This document shows positions 1-5,560 of a DNA stretch of 5,560 bases, in pieces; the stretch's first letter is position 1, and each line of letters starts with the position of its first letter. Source of the DNA: Clostridiales bacterium. Lineage in GTDB: Bacteria; Bacillota; Clostridia; Christensenellales; Borkfalkiaceae. The stretch spans positions 1-5,560 of the forward strand of contig SVIK01000083.1 of assembly GCA_015069525.1 (NCBI GenBank). Reading direction: 5' to 3'. The translations under genes and the position numbers were made by a program. The notes below the pieces were generated by a model. The model made no database searches. It had not been told where the DNA came from and was given only the letters and a program-made list of their open reading frames with translations.

Positions 1-151
1 GGATACAACAGGTGTTGAATACGATAATATCCGCATCCGTCAATACGCCCGTTTCTTCATAATCAAGCTTTTTTAATATCCCTGCGATTTTTTCAGATTC
101 GTGCACGTTCATCTGGCAACCGTACGTGACGATATGATATTTGCCTTTCAT
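1..151 (-). CDS. miaB: MiaB, tRNA-2-methylthio-N6-dimethylallyladenosine synthase (N-terminal 50 codons, cut by window edge)
   Basis: MiaB is a radical-SAM methylthiotransferase that adds a methylthio group to i6A37 of tRNAs reading UNN codons. Only the start of the UPF0004 domain is visible. The encoded segment has the family signature TYGCQMNVHESEKIAGIL at residues 9-26 and DADIIVFNTCCI at residues 39-50. Cys12 and Cys48 are the first two of the three cysteines expected to hold the auxiliary iron-sulphur cluster; Cys49, right after Cys48, is an extra cysteine where many homologues have Ala or Ser. The radical-SAM CxxxCxxC motif and TRAM domain lie outside the window. The ATG at 151-149 is chosen because the protein then begins a few residues before the conserved YGCQMN, as in the family; a GGGGA about 12 bases upstream is only a weak ribosome binding site. 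RimO and MtaB are related, but GCQMN followed by HESEK fits MiaB best. The rny-side neighbourhood also agrees with MiaB. Confidence 0.9.
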   Translation of the reverse strand, partial: MKGKYHIVTYGCQMNVHESEKIAGILKKLDYEETGVLTDADIIVFNTCCI

Positions 152-187
152 TAGCTTACAATATCCCCGATTATAATTATTTTCTCT

Positions 188-216
188 ATTATACTCTTTT
201 TTTCAATTTTTATCAA
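188..216 (-). promoter_or_regulatory. sigma-A-type promoter of miaB
   Basis: On the minus strand a -35 box TTGATA (216-211) is followed by exactly 17 bases and a perfect -10 box TATAAT (193-188). Transcription should start near 181, giving a leader of about 30 bases before the miaB ATG. This is inferred from sequence only, but the match (5/6 and 6/6 with optimal spacing) is strong and the site lies directly ahead of the gene. Confidence 0.8.
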
Positions 217-219
217 GTA

Positions 220-237
220 TTTATGCGTATGCATAAA
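220..237. repeat. 7-bp inverted repeat next to the miaB -35 box (possible operator)
   Basis: TTTATGC (220-226) and GCATAAA (231-237) are perfect inverted arms around a 4-base centre, GTAT. The dyad ends four bases upstream of the miaB -35 box, in the spacer between the divergent miaB and PBP genes. It could be a binding site for a regulator of either gene. It is AT-rich and short, so chance is a real alternative, and no known operator is recognised. Confidence 0.3.
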
Positions 238-298
238 AAAACAACCACATTTTTCTTTGCGTTGCAATAAAAACAGAAATATGCAAATACTGTTTTCA

Positions 299-2527
299 AT
301 GAGATTATTGGGTAAAATTTTAAAATGGATTTTCTTTATCTTTCTTGCGCTTGCCCTCGTTGGAGTAGGCTATTATTTCGCCGTCACGAAAGACGCCTCC
401 CTTTCCAAGGAAAAACTGACCTTTTCCGAGAAAAACGTCGTAGTATACGATTGCTTGGGGGAACAAATCACGACGAGCTTAACCAACCGAATCGTTCCCT
501 ACGAGGATATCCCCTCCCACACCGTACGCGCTTTCGTCGACACCGAAGATAAGCGCTTTTTTTCGCACAACGGATACGATTTTCGTCGAATCGTAAAATC
601 CGCCTACAATAACCTAAAATCTCGTTCCTTTAAACAAGGCGCATCCACTATTTCGCAACAACTGATTAAAAATACACATTTAACCCACGAAAAAACGGTA
701 AAGCGGAAATTGACAGAGTGGAAATTGACAAAACAGCTTGAAAAACAATACTCAAAAGAAGAAATCCTTGAAAAGTATTTAAGCGTTATCTATTTTGGGC
801 ATAGCTGTTTCGGCTTGCGCTCCGCAAGTGAATTTTACTTTGGGAAAACCCCGCAAGAATTGGACGTGGCGGACTCCGCTATATTAGCAGGGCTTGTGAA
901 ATCGCCCAACAACTACTCCCCTTTTAAAAACCCAGAAAACTGCAAGAAAAGAAAGTCCTCCGTCCTTTCCGCCATGCTGAAAAACGGGAGCATTGATAAA
1001 CAAACGTATACGGAAGCATTGGAAAAACCCTTACCCGAAAGAGAAAAACGCAACGTAGACGCCAATTTTTATACTCAATGCGTTTTTGACGAGCTTTCCG
1101 CACTTTCCGAAGAACACTCTTTTAAGGTAGGCGGTAAATTGGAGATTTTCACCTTCCTCGACCAAAACGTACAAAACGCTTTGACGGAAATTGCGCAAAC
1201 GAAGACGGACACGGATAAATGCTTTTACGTTTTAGACGCGCAAACAAACGGCTTTAAGGGGTGTTATTCCACCGTGGGCGAAATTGCACGCTTGCCAGGC
1301 TCGCTGTTAAAACCGCTACTCGTCTTTGCCCCTGCCATGGAGGAAAACGTGATATCCCCCGCAACCCCTTTGCTCGACGAAGAAGTGCATTACGGGAACT
1401 ACTCCCCTAAAAATTACGACGGAAAATATCACGGATACGTCAGCGCGAGAGAGTGCCTTGCTAAAAGTTTGAACATCCCTGCCGTAAAGCTATTAGAAAC
1501 GCTTGGAATAGAGCGGGGCGTGGCCTACCTTAAAAAGATGGGCTTAAACGTGGAAAAGGACGATTATTCGCTTGCTCTGGCGCTTGGTGGAATGAAAAAC
1601 GGGTACTCACTCCGCGCACTTGTGTCAGCGTATTCCACTCTCGCAAGCGGTGGCACGTATTCCCCTTGCTCTTTCGTGAAAGAAGTTAAAATCAACGGAA
1701 AAACGGTATATAAAAAGGCGGATACACCCACGAGAGTTTTCTCTGAGGAAACCGCCTATCTAACTACCAACGTCTTACAAACCGCCACTTCATCGGGCAC
1801 AGCAAAAAAATTACGCTCGCTTGATTTTGATATCGCAGGAAAAACGGGAACGGCGGGAACGGAAAAGGGAAACACGGACGCCTACGCCCTTTCGTATACA
1901 AAAAACGACGTCGTCGGCGTATGGCTTGGGAACGCAAATCAAGCCTTAACAACGCATACGGGTGGTGGGTTGCCTTGCAATCTTTTACTACAAATTAACG
2001 AGCGTTTACAAGCATTGTACCATAAAAATCAGCAAAAAATCCCCTCGTTTCTCCGCCCGAAAAACGTTTCAACTATCGCTCTTGATAAAACGGCGTACGA
2101 GGAAAGGCATTGTTTAGAATTGGCAGATGAAAACTGTCCCGCACCCTATCGCTTTAACGAGTTATTCAAAAGGGAAAACGCCCCCACGCAAAGCGCACGC
2201 ACCTTCACCTATCCACGCATTGATAAGCCTGTCATTGATTTTAAAAGTGGGAAAATCACCATCACTCTACCCGAAAGCGCACCCGATTTTTACGAATATA
2301 AAATTGAACGCGCAGATGAAAAAGAAAGAAAAACCGTCTATTTAGGAAAACGTCTTTCCACCTTTACCGACAACGATATAAAGAAGAATACGCGCTATGT
2401 TTATAGCATAACGCCTATCTATCAAAACAACCACGGCGAAACAATCTATCTCCCCGCCGTAAACACGTGGACAAACCCTTCTGCTAACGATAAGAAAATC
2501 GTTGATGAAAATTGGTGGGAGCATTAA
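299..2527 (+). CDS. Class A penicillin-binding protein (bifunctional peptidoglycan glycosyltransferase / DD-transpeptidase)
   Basis: It builds the cell wall by polymerising lipid II and cross-linking the stem peptides outside the membrane. With the ATG at 299 it has 742 residues, normal for the class. Residues about 8-29 are one membrane anchor after a short basic start. The GT51 domain spans about 65-245: catalytic Glu83 in EDKRFFSHNG, GASTISQQ at 114-121, second Glu140 in RKLTE, EEILEKYLSVIYFG at 154-167, and LAGLVKSPNNYSP at 196-208. The transpeptidase domain has all three active-site motifs: SLLK (335-338, nucleophile Ser335), SLN (390-392) and KTGT (515-518). A CLELADENCP segment (605-614) leads to a fibronectin-III-like tail from about 638. 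Both enzymes therefore look intact. Oddities are Ser162 where motif IV usually has Asn, and eleven cysteines in the exported part. ATG 281 and TTG 257 are in-frame alternatives; none has a clear Shine-Dalgarno site, so the start is uncertain. 299 was picked because the anchor then starts in the usual way. It is transcribed alone, away from miaB and towards rny. Confidence 0.93.
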   Translation: MRLLGKILKWIFFIFLALALVGVGYYFAVTKDASLSKEKLTFSEKNVVVYDCLGEQITTSLTNRIVPYEDIPSHTVRAFVDTEDKRFFSHNGYDFRRIVKSAYNNLKSRSFKQGASTISQQLIKNTHLTHEKTVKRKLTEWKLTKQLEKQYSKEEILEKYLSVIYFGHSCFGLRSASEFYFGKTPQELDVADSAILAGLVKSPNNYSPFKNPENCKKRKSSVLSAMLKNGSIDKQTYTEALEKPLPEREKRNVDANFYTQCVFDELSALSEEHSFKVGGKLEIFTFLDQNVQNALTEIAQTKTDTDKCFYVLDAQTNGFKGCYSTVGEIARLPGSLLKPLLVFAPAMEENVISPATPLLDEEVHYGNYSPKNYDGKYHGYVSARECLAKSLNIPAVKLLETLGIERGVAYLKKMGLNVEKDDYSLALALGGMKNGYSLRALVSAYSTLASGGTYSPCSFVKEVKINGKTVYKKADTPTRVFSEETAYLTTNVLQTATSSGTAKKLRSLDFDIAGKTGTAGTEKGNTDAYALSYTKNDVVGVWLGNANQALTTHTGGGLPCNLLLQINERLQALYHKNQQKIPSFLRPKNVSTIALDKTAYEERHCLELADENCPAPYRFNELFKRENAPTQSARTFTYPRIDKPVIDFKSGKITITLPESAPDFYEYKIERADEKERKTVYLGKRLSTFTDNDIKKNTRYVYSITPIYQNNHGETIYLPAVNTWTNPSANDKKIVDENWWEH

Positions 2528-2541
2528 AAAAATAGCATAGA

Positions 2542-2575
2542 AAAAACCACCTGAAATTGCTTTCAAGTGGTTTTT
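2542..2575. terminator. Shared bidirectional rho-independent terminator between the PBP gene and rny
   Basis: The arms 2542-2556 and 2561-2575 pair over 15 positions around a TTGC loop, with one imperfect position (C2551 opposite A2566). The outer A and T runs give a U-tract in either direction: TTTTTGTTT on the plus strand and TTTTTT on the minus strand. It begins 15 bases after the PBP stop and ends 8 bases beyond the rny stop, so it can end both converging transcripts. In the minus-strand RNA the imperfect position becomes a U-G wobble; in the plus-strand RNA it stays a C-A mismatch. Confidence 0.9.
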
Positions 2576-2582
2576 GTTTGCA

Positions 2583-4199
2583 TTATTTTGCGTATTCAAC
2601 TCCACGGAATTCGCGGATAACGTTGACTTTGATTTGCCCGGGATATTCAAGTTCCGTTTCAATCTTCTTCGCGATATCTTTTGCAAGGAAGAGAGCTTGC
2701 GCATCGTCAACCTGTTCAGGTTTAACGATAACACGCACTTCTCTACCCGCTTGAATTGCGTAGCTCTTTTCAACGCCCTTAAACTCAGAGGCAATCGCTT
2801 CCAATCTTTCAAGACGTTTTACGTAGTTCGTACCCGTTTCACGTCTTGCGCCAGGACGAGCACCCGAAATTGCGTCAGCCGCTTGGATGAGAACCGCCTC
2901 GATTGTCTTGGGTTCTACGTCGCCGTGGTGCGCCATAATAGCGTTGACGATATTGGCGTTTTCCTTGTATTTCTTTGCAAGGTCCGCACCGATTTGGATA
3001 TGCGTACCCTCTTGTTCTTGGTCCACCGCCTTACCGATATCGTGCAACAAGCCTGCGCGCTTTGCAAAGTTTACGTCCAAGCCAAGCTCCGCAGCCATTT
3101 GACCTGCAAGCGTAGCCACTTCAACCGAGTGTTTATATACGTTTTGACCGTAGCTCGTTCTAAACTTCAAACGACCGATAAGCTTAATAAGTTCGGGGTG
3201 CAACCCAAAGATACCCGCTTCAAATACCGCAGCTTCGCCCGCTTCTTTGATTTGTTGGTCCATTTCTCTCGAAACTTTGTCAACCGTTTCTTCAATTCTT
3301 GCAGGGTGAATTCTGCCGTCGTTGATAAGTTTTTCAAGCGAGAGCCTTGCTATCTCACGACGAACGGGGTCAAAGCCGGAAAGAATAACCACCTCGGGCG
3401 TATCGTCGATGATAAGCTCGATACCCGTTGCGTTTTCAAGCGCACGGATATTTCTACCCTCTCTACCGATAATACGCGCTTTCATATCGTCGCTGGGCAA
3501 AGGTACGACGGAAACGGTGATTTCCGAGGCTTGGTCTGCCGCGCATTTTTGAATAGCAAGCGCAATGATTTTCTTTGCGTTGATGTCCGCTTCGTCTTTT
3601 GCTTGTTGTTCCATATTACGGACCTGCATCACAACGTCGTGACGCGCCGTATCAAGGATTTCGTCAATAAGCAATTTCTTCGCTTCGTCGCGTGTGAGCT
3701 GGGATACCTTTTCAAGCTCTTGAATCATAAGCTCGTGTTGGGAATCCAACTTTTCTTGCAACAAGCGCACCTCTTCTTCCTTCTTGAAAAGGTTTTCCTT
3801 TTGTTGTTCGAGCGCTTCCGTCTTCTTGTCAAGCGCGTCTTCCTTTTGGGTAAGACGTTGTTCCATCCTTTGGATTTCCGCTTTCTTTTCTTTGGTGTCG
3901 CGTTCGAACTCGTTTCGTAATTTTAAATCCTGTTCCTTTGCTTCAAGGAGAGCTTCTTTTAACGCTCTCTTGCTTTCTTCTTTGCCTTGCGCTTTAATTT
4001 TTTCCGCTTCCGCAGTCGCTTCTTCAATCATTTTTCTTTGTTGTTCTTTTGCCGAACCTACTTTTTTGGCAGTAGAGCTCTTGTAGAAGAACAACGTCAA
4101 AAATACAGCGATTACGACGGCTACAACGGGTAAAATAATTCCCAGCAACAAAGGCATCGTGGGGGTGAGAAACAGGAAACTCAAATTAACATTGTGCAT
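2583..4199 (-). CDS. rny: Ribonuclease Y, membrane-anchored endoribonuclease that initiates mRNA decay
   Basis: RNase Y (formerly YmdA) cuts single-stranded mRNA and leader RNAs at the inner face of the membrane and sets mRNA half-lives in Gram-positive bacteria. The 538-residue product shows the full family layout. A membrane helix lies at about 16-38. A long charged coiled coil rich in Glu, Lys and Gln runs over about 45-205. A KH RNA-binding domain at about 227-290 carries the IIGREGRNI loop (243-251). The HD hydrolase domain starts near 353, with His357 in YKHSVE, the metal-binding pair His386-Asp387 in LLHDIGK, His424-His425 in MAHHGD, and Asp442 in ADAISGARPGARRE. The conserved C-terminal region ends in EFRGVEYAK. 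No key residue is missing. The start is fixed by an AGGAGG site 7 bases upstream; a second Met at residue 15 lacks such support. It follows recA on the same strand but has its own promoter, and recA ends in a terminator, so the two seem to be separate units. Confidence 0.98.
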   Translation of the reverse strand: MHNVNLSFLFLTPTMPLLLGIILPVVAVVIAVFLTLFFYKSSTAKKVGSAKEQQRKMIEEATAEAEKIKAQGKEESKRALKEALLEAKEQDLKLRNEFERDTKEKKAEIQRMEQRLTQKEDALDKKTEALEQQKENLFKKEEEVRLLQEKLDSQHELMIQELEKVSQLTRDEAKKLLIDEILDTARHDVVMQVRNMEQQAKDEADINAKKIIALAIQKCAADQASEITVSVVPLPSDDMKARIIGREGRNIRALENATGIELIIDDTPEVVILSGFDPVRREIARLSLEKLINDGRIHPARIEETVDKVSREMDQQIKEAGEAAVFEAGIFGLHPELIKLIGRLKFRTSYGQNVYKHSVEVATLAGQMAAELGLDVNFAKRAGLLHDIGKAVDQEQEGTHIQIGADLAKKYKENANIVNAIMAHHGDVEPKTIEAVLIQAADAISGARPGARRETGTNYVKRLERLEAIASEFKGVEKSYAIQAGREVRVIVKPEQVDDAQALFLAKDIAKKIETELEYPGQIKVNVIREFRGVEYAK

Positions 4200-4206
4200 A
4201 ATTGTG

Positions 4207-4212
4207 CCTCCT
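4207..4212 (-). promoter_or_regulatory. Ribosome binding site of rny (AGGAGG)
   Basis: A full AGGAGG on the minus strand stands 7 bases before the ATG at 4199. It decides in favour of this start over the in-frame Met at codon 15. Confidence 0.92.
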
Positions 4213-4291
4213 GTATTAAAATTATATTGATAAATCGATTATTTCCACAGGTTTATAAAACCCGAATAATAATTTCTTTCTATCAAATACT

Positions 4292-4320
4292 ATTTTACAA
4301 TATTATAATAAAAAAGTCAA
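4292..4320 (-). promoter_or_regulatory. sigma-A-type promoter of rny
   Basis: On the minus strand TTGACT (4320-4315), 17 bases and TAAAAT (4297-4292) each match the consensus at 5 of 6 positions. A start near 4285 would give a leader of about 85 bases, which contains a small hairpin (GGTTT, ATA, AAACC at 4250-4262 as read on the plus strand) and the AGGAGG site. The box lies about 50 bases beyond the recA terminator, which supports independent transcription of rny. Confidence 0.78.
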
Positions 4321-4372
4321 TTGTTTGAGGAAAAATACTTTTGTTTATTGGCAAATTATTTTCAAAAATAAG

Positions 4373-4400
4373 AAAAGAAGACGTGTACACGTCTTCTTTT
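4373..4400 (-). terminator. recA rho-independent terminator
   Basis: This is a perfect 28-base palindrome with 13-base arms AAAAGAAGACGTG and CACGTCTTCTTTT around a central TA. Folded as RNA it gives about a 12-bp stem with a GUAC loop. It lies 9 bases beyond the recA stop codon, and its T-rich tail on the minus strand (TTTTCTTATTTTT) fits termination of recA. The plus strand also has a T-run after the stem, but no plus-strand gene reads into it. Confidence 0.88.
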
Positions 4401-4409
4401 TCGTTAAAA

Positions 4410-5447
4410 TTATTCTTCCGTAGAAGCTTCCGTTTCTTCCCCGACCTTTCCTTTGGCTACGTCGCGGATTTTTTGTTCGATTTCCGCTTTGATTTCGGGA
4501 TTTTCTTTCAAGAACAAGCGCATCTTTTCCTTACCTTGCGCCACTTTATTGCCGTTATAGCTGAAAAACGAACCGCTCTTGCCGATGATATCGAACTGAA
4601 CGCCCATATCCATAATGCAACCTTCTTGGGAAACGCCTTCGCCAAAGACAATATCAAATTCCGCTTGACGGAAGGGAGGCGCAAGTTTATTTTTCACAAC
4701 CTTTACCTTCGTTCTATTACCCATTGCGCCGTCTGCGTCTTTCAACGTATCCGTTCTACGAACGTCCAAACGCATGCTTGCGTAGAATTTAAGTGCTTTA
4801 CCACCCGGCGTCGTTTCGGGGTTGCCGAACATAACGCCAACCTTTTCACGGAGTTGGTTGATAAAGATAACGCACGTCTTGGATTTATTGACGATTGCCG
4901 TCAATTTACGAAGCGCTTGCGACATCAATCTTGCCTGCAAACCTACGTGCGTGTCCCCCATATCCCCTTCGATTTCCGCTTTCGGCGTGAGCGCCGCAAC
5001 CGAGTCGATTACGATGATATCCACCGCAGAACTTCTAACAAGCGCATCGGTAATATCAAGCGCTTGTTCGCCCGTATCTGGTTGGGATACGTACAAATCG
5101 TCTAAGTTTACCCCTAATTTTTTCGCATACACAGGGTCTAATGCGTGTTCCGCGTCGATAAATGCGGCTACGCCACCCATTTTTTGCGCTTCGGCAATCG
5201 CGTGCAACGCAACCGTCGTTTTACCCGAAGATTCAGGGCCGTAAATTTCAATAATTCTACCGCGGGGGAAACCGCCGATACCGAGCGCCAAATCGAGCGT
5301 AAGACAGCCCGAAGGAATCACCTCGATTTCCGTCTTTCCCGCCTCGTCGCCAAGACGCATAATCGAGCCTTTGCCGTATTGCTTTTCAATCTGCAAAAGC
5401 ACCGCGTCTAATGCTTTCATCTTTTCCGTATTCTTTTCGTTCGCCAT
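4410..5447 (-). CDS. recA: RecA recombinase, DNA strand exchange and SOS co-protease
   Basis: RecA forms ATP-dependent filaments on single-stranded DNA, pairs it with homologous duplex for repair, and stimulates LexA self-cleavage. The 345-residue protein is full length. The N-terminal helix includes EKQYGKGSIMRLGD (21-34). Walker A is GPESSGKT (70-77), catalytic Glu100 lies in DAEHALD, and Walker B is IIVIDS (144-149). Loop L1 covers about 160-170. Gln198 of NQLREKVGVMFGNPETTPGG starts the DNA-binding loop L2 (to about 217), followed by KALKFYASMRLDVRR. The C-terminal domain ends in a short acidic tail EETEASTEE, as is usual in RecA. No intein or disruption is seen. The ATG at 5447 has AGGAG 7 bases upstream. 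The gene starts 39 bases after the end of a probable cinA and finishes in a strong hairpin terminator. No recX lies between recA and rny. No promoter or LexA box is evident just upstream, so the promoter may lie before cinA. Confidence 0.99.
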   Translation of the reverse strand: MANEKNTEKMKALDAVLLQIEKQYGKGSIMRLGDEAGKTEIEVIPSGCLTLDLALGIGGFPRGRIIEIYGPESSGKTTVALHAIAEAQKMGGVAAFIDAEHALDPVYAKKLGVNLDDLYVSQPDTGEQALDITDALVRSSAVDIIVIDSVAALTPKAEIEGDMGDTHVGLQARLMSQALRKLTAIVNKSKTCVIFINQLREKVGVMFGNPETTPGGKALKFYASMRLDVRRTDTLKDADGAMGNRTKVKVVKNKLAPPFRQAEFDIVFGEGVSQEGCIMDMGVQFDIIGKSGSFFSYNGNKVAQGKEKMRLFLKENPEIKAEIEQKIRDVAKGKVGEETEASTEE

Positions 5448-5453
5448 GTTATA

Positions 5454-5459
5454 TCTCCT
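5454..5459 (-). promoter_or_regulatory. Ribosome binding site of recA (AGGAGA)
   Basis: AGGAGA on the minus strand lies 6 bases before the ATG at 5447 and fixes that start. It sits in the 39-base gap after the upstream gene. Confidence 0.88.
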
Positions 5460-5486
5460 GTTTAATTATTTTCTCTTATCCTTATT

Positions 5487-5560
5487 TTACATATTTTTCA
5501 GCTGTTTATACGCCAAAAATAATGCATAATTTATCGCTTTTTCCGTAATATCCTCTCTCG
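5487..5560 (-). CDS. C-terminal end of an upstream gene, probably CinA (competence/damage-inducible protein, NMN amidohydrolase family)
   Basis: One minus-strand frame stays open from the window edge and gives 23 codons ending in a TAA at 5489-5487; the peptide is REDITEKAINYALFLAYKQLKNM. The other two minus-strand frames stop earlier. The pattern of an acidic/basic RED-I turn followed by an amphipathic helix with AL..L...L resembles the end of CinA proteins, where a G-(D/N)-R-x-x-I-R segment precedes a final helix. CinA directly upstream of recA is a common order in Firmicutes. The full protein would carry a molybdopterin-binding-like domain and a PncC nicotinamide-nucleotide amidase domain, both outside the window. 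The reading frame is likely real because it ends neatly ahead of the recA ribosome binding site. The name rests on weak similarity plus position and is tentative. Confidence 0.55.
   Translation of the reverse strand, partial: REDITEKAINYALFLAYKQLKNM

Noticed and set aside
165..175. Second TATAAT (175-170, minus strand) as an alternative miaB -10 box
   Set aside because: The sequence 17 bases upstream (AAGAGT) is not a -35 box, and the promoter at 188-216 is far better.
325..552. 75-codon plus-strand frame inside the PBP gene
   Set aside because: It is a frame-shifted reading of the PBP sequence with no RBS or motif.
2342..2812. 156-codon minus-strand frame spanning the PBP 3' end, the terminator and the rny 3' end
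   Set aside because: It overlaps two confident genes in other frames and crosses their shared terminator; its Lys/Arg-rich protein resembles no family I know.
2574..3920. 448-codon open frame on the plus strand opposite rny
   Set aside because: It lies fully antisense to a textbook rny gene with intact motifs and its own RBS. The translation is rich in Phe, Arg and Cys without domain structure, and it starts inside the terminator hairpin without a ribosome binding site. It is a by-product of the codon bias of rny.
4241..4251. Possible DnaA box (ATTTCCACA) in the rny leader
   Set aside because: It matches TTATCCACA at 7 of 9 positions, stands alone, and there is no cluster or dnaA/dnaN context, so an origin is not supported.
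4373..4400. Perfect 28-base palindrome considered as a regulator binding site
   Set aside because: Its position just after the recA stop, the A/T flanks and the following T-rich run are fully explained by a rho-independent terminator.
4341..5105. 254-codon open frame on the plus strand opposite recA
   Set aside because: It is antisense to recA, has an Arg/Phe-rich composition with no recognisable motif, and runs through the recA terminator. RecA on the other strand explains this stretch.

Overview
This window looks like ordinary housekeeping chromosome from a Gram-positive anaerobe of the Clostridia type. The evidence is the neighbourhood cinA-recA-rny-miaB, the AGGAGG-type ribosome binding sites, AT-rich spacers carrying strong sigma-A-like promoters, and a membrane-anchored RNase Y. 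The exact genus cannot be told from the sequence; an uncultured gut-type clostridial lineage would fit. I found no mobile element, CRISPR array, tRNA, rRNA, prophage or toxin-antitoxin module.

Layout from right to left, following the minus strand: the last 23 codons of an upstream gene that is probably cinA (5487-5560); recA (4410-5447), followed by a perfect-palindrome terminator (4373-4400); a well-formed promoter (4292-4320) and the RNase Y gene rny (2583-4199), ending at a hairpin terminator (2542-2575). At the far left are the first 50 codons of miaB (1-151), with its own promoter (188-216). Between rny and miaB, on the plus strand, lies a complete class A penicillin-binding protein gene (about 299-2527). 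It converges on rny, sharing the terminator, and diverges from miaB.

The minus-strand genes cover nucleic-acid upkeep: RecA repairs DNA by recombination, RNase Y starts mRNA decay at the membrane, and MiaB modifies tRNA. The PBP polymerises and cross-links peptidoglycan and has no obvious functional link to them; it appears to be a local insertion into a commonly conserved gene order. Each complete gene appears to be its own transcription unit, except that recA may be read from upstream of cinA.

Nothing here amounts to a new biological system. Points worth a second look are modest: the sequence of the PBP (many cysteines, a Ser in place of a conserved Asn, no Shine-Dalgarno site), the strand asymmetry of the shared terminator, an inverted repeat touching the miaB promoter, and the lack of a visible LexA box before recA.
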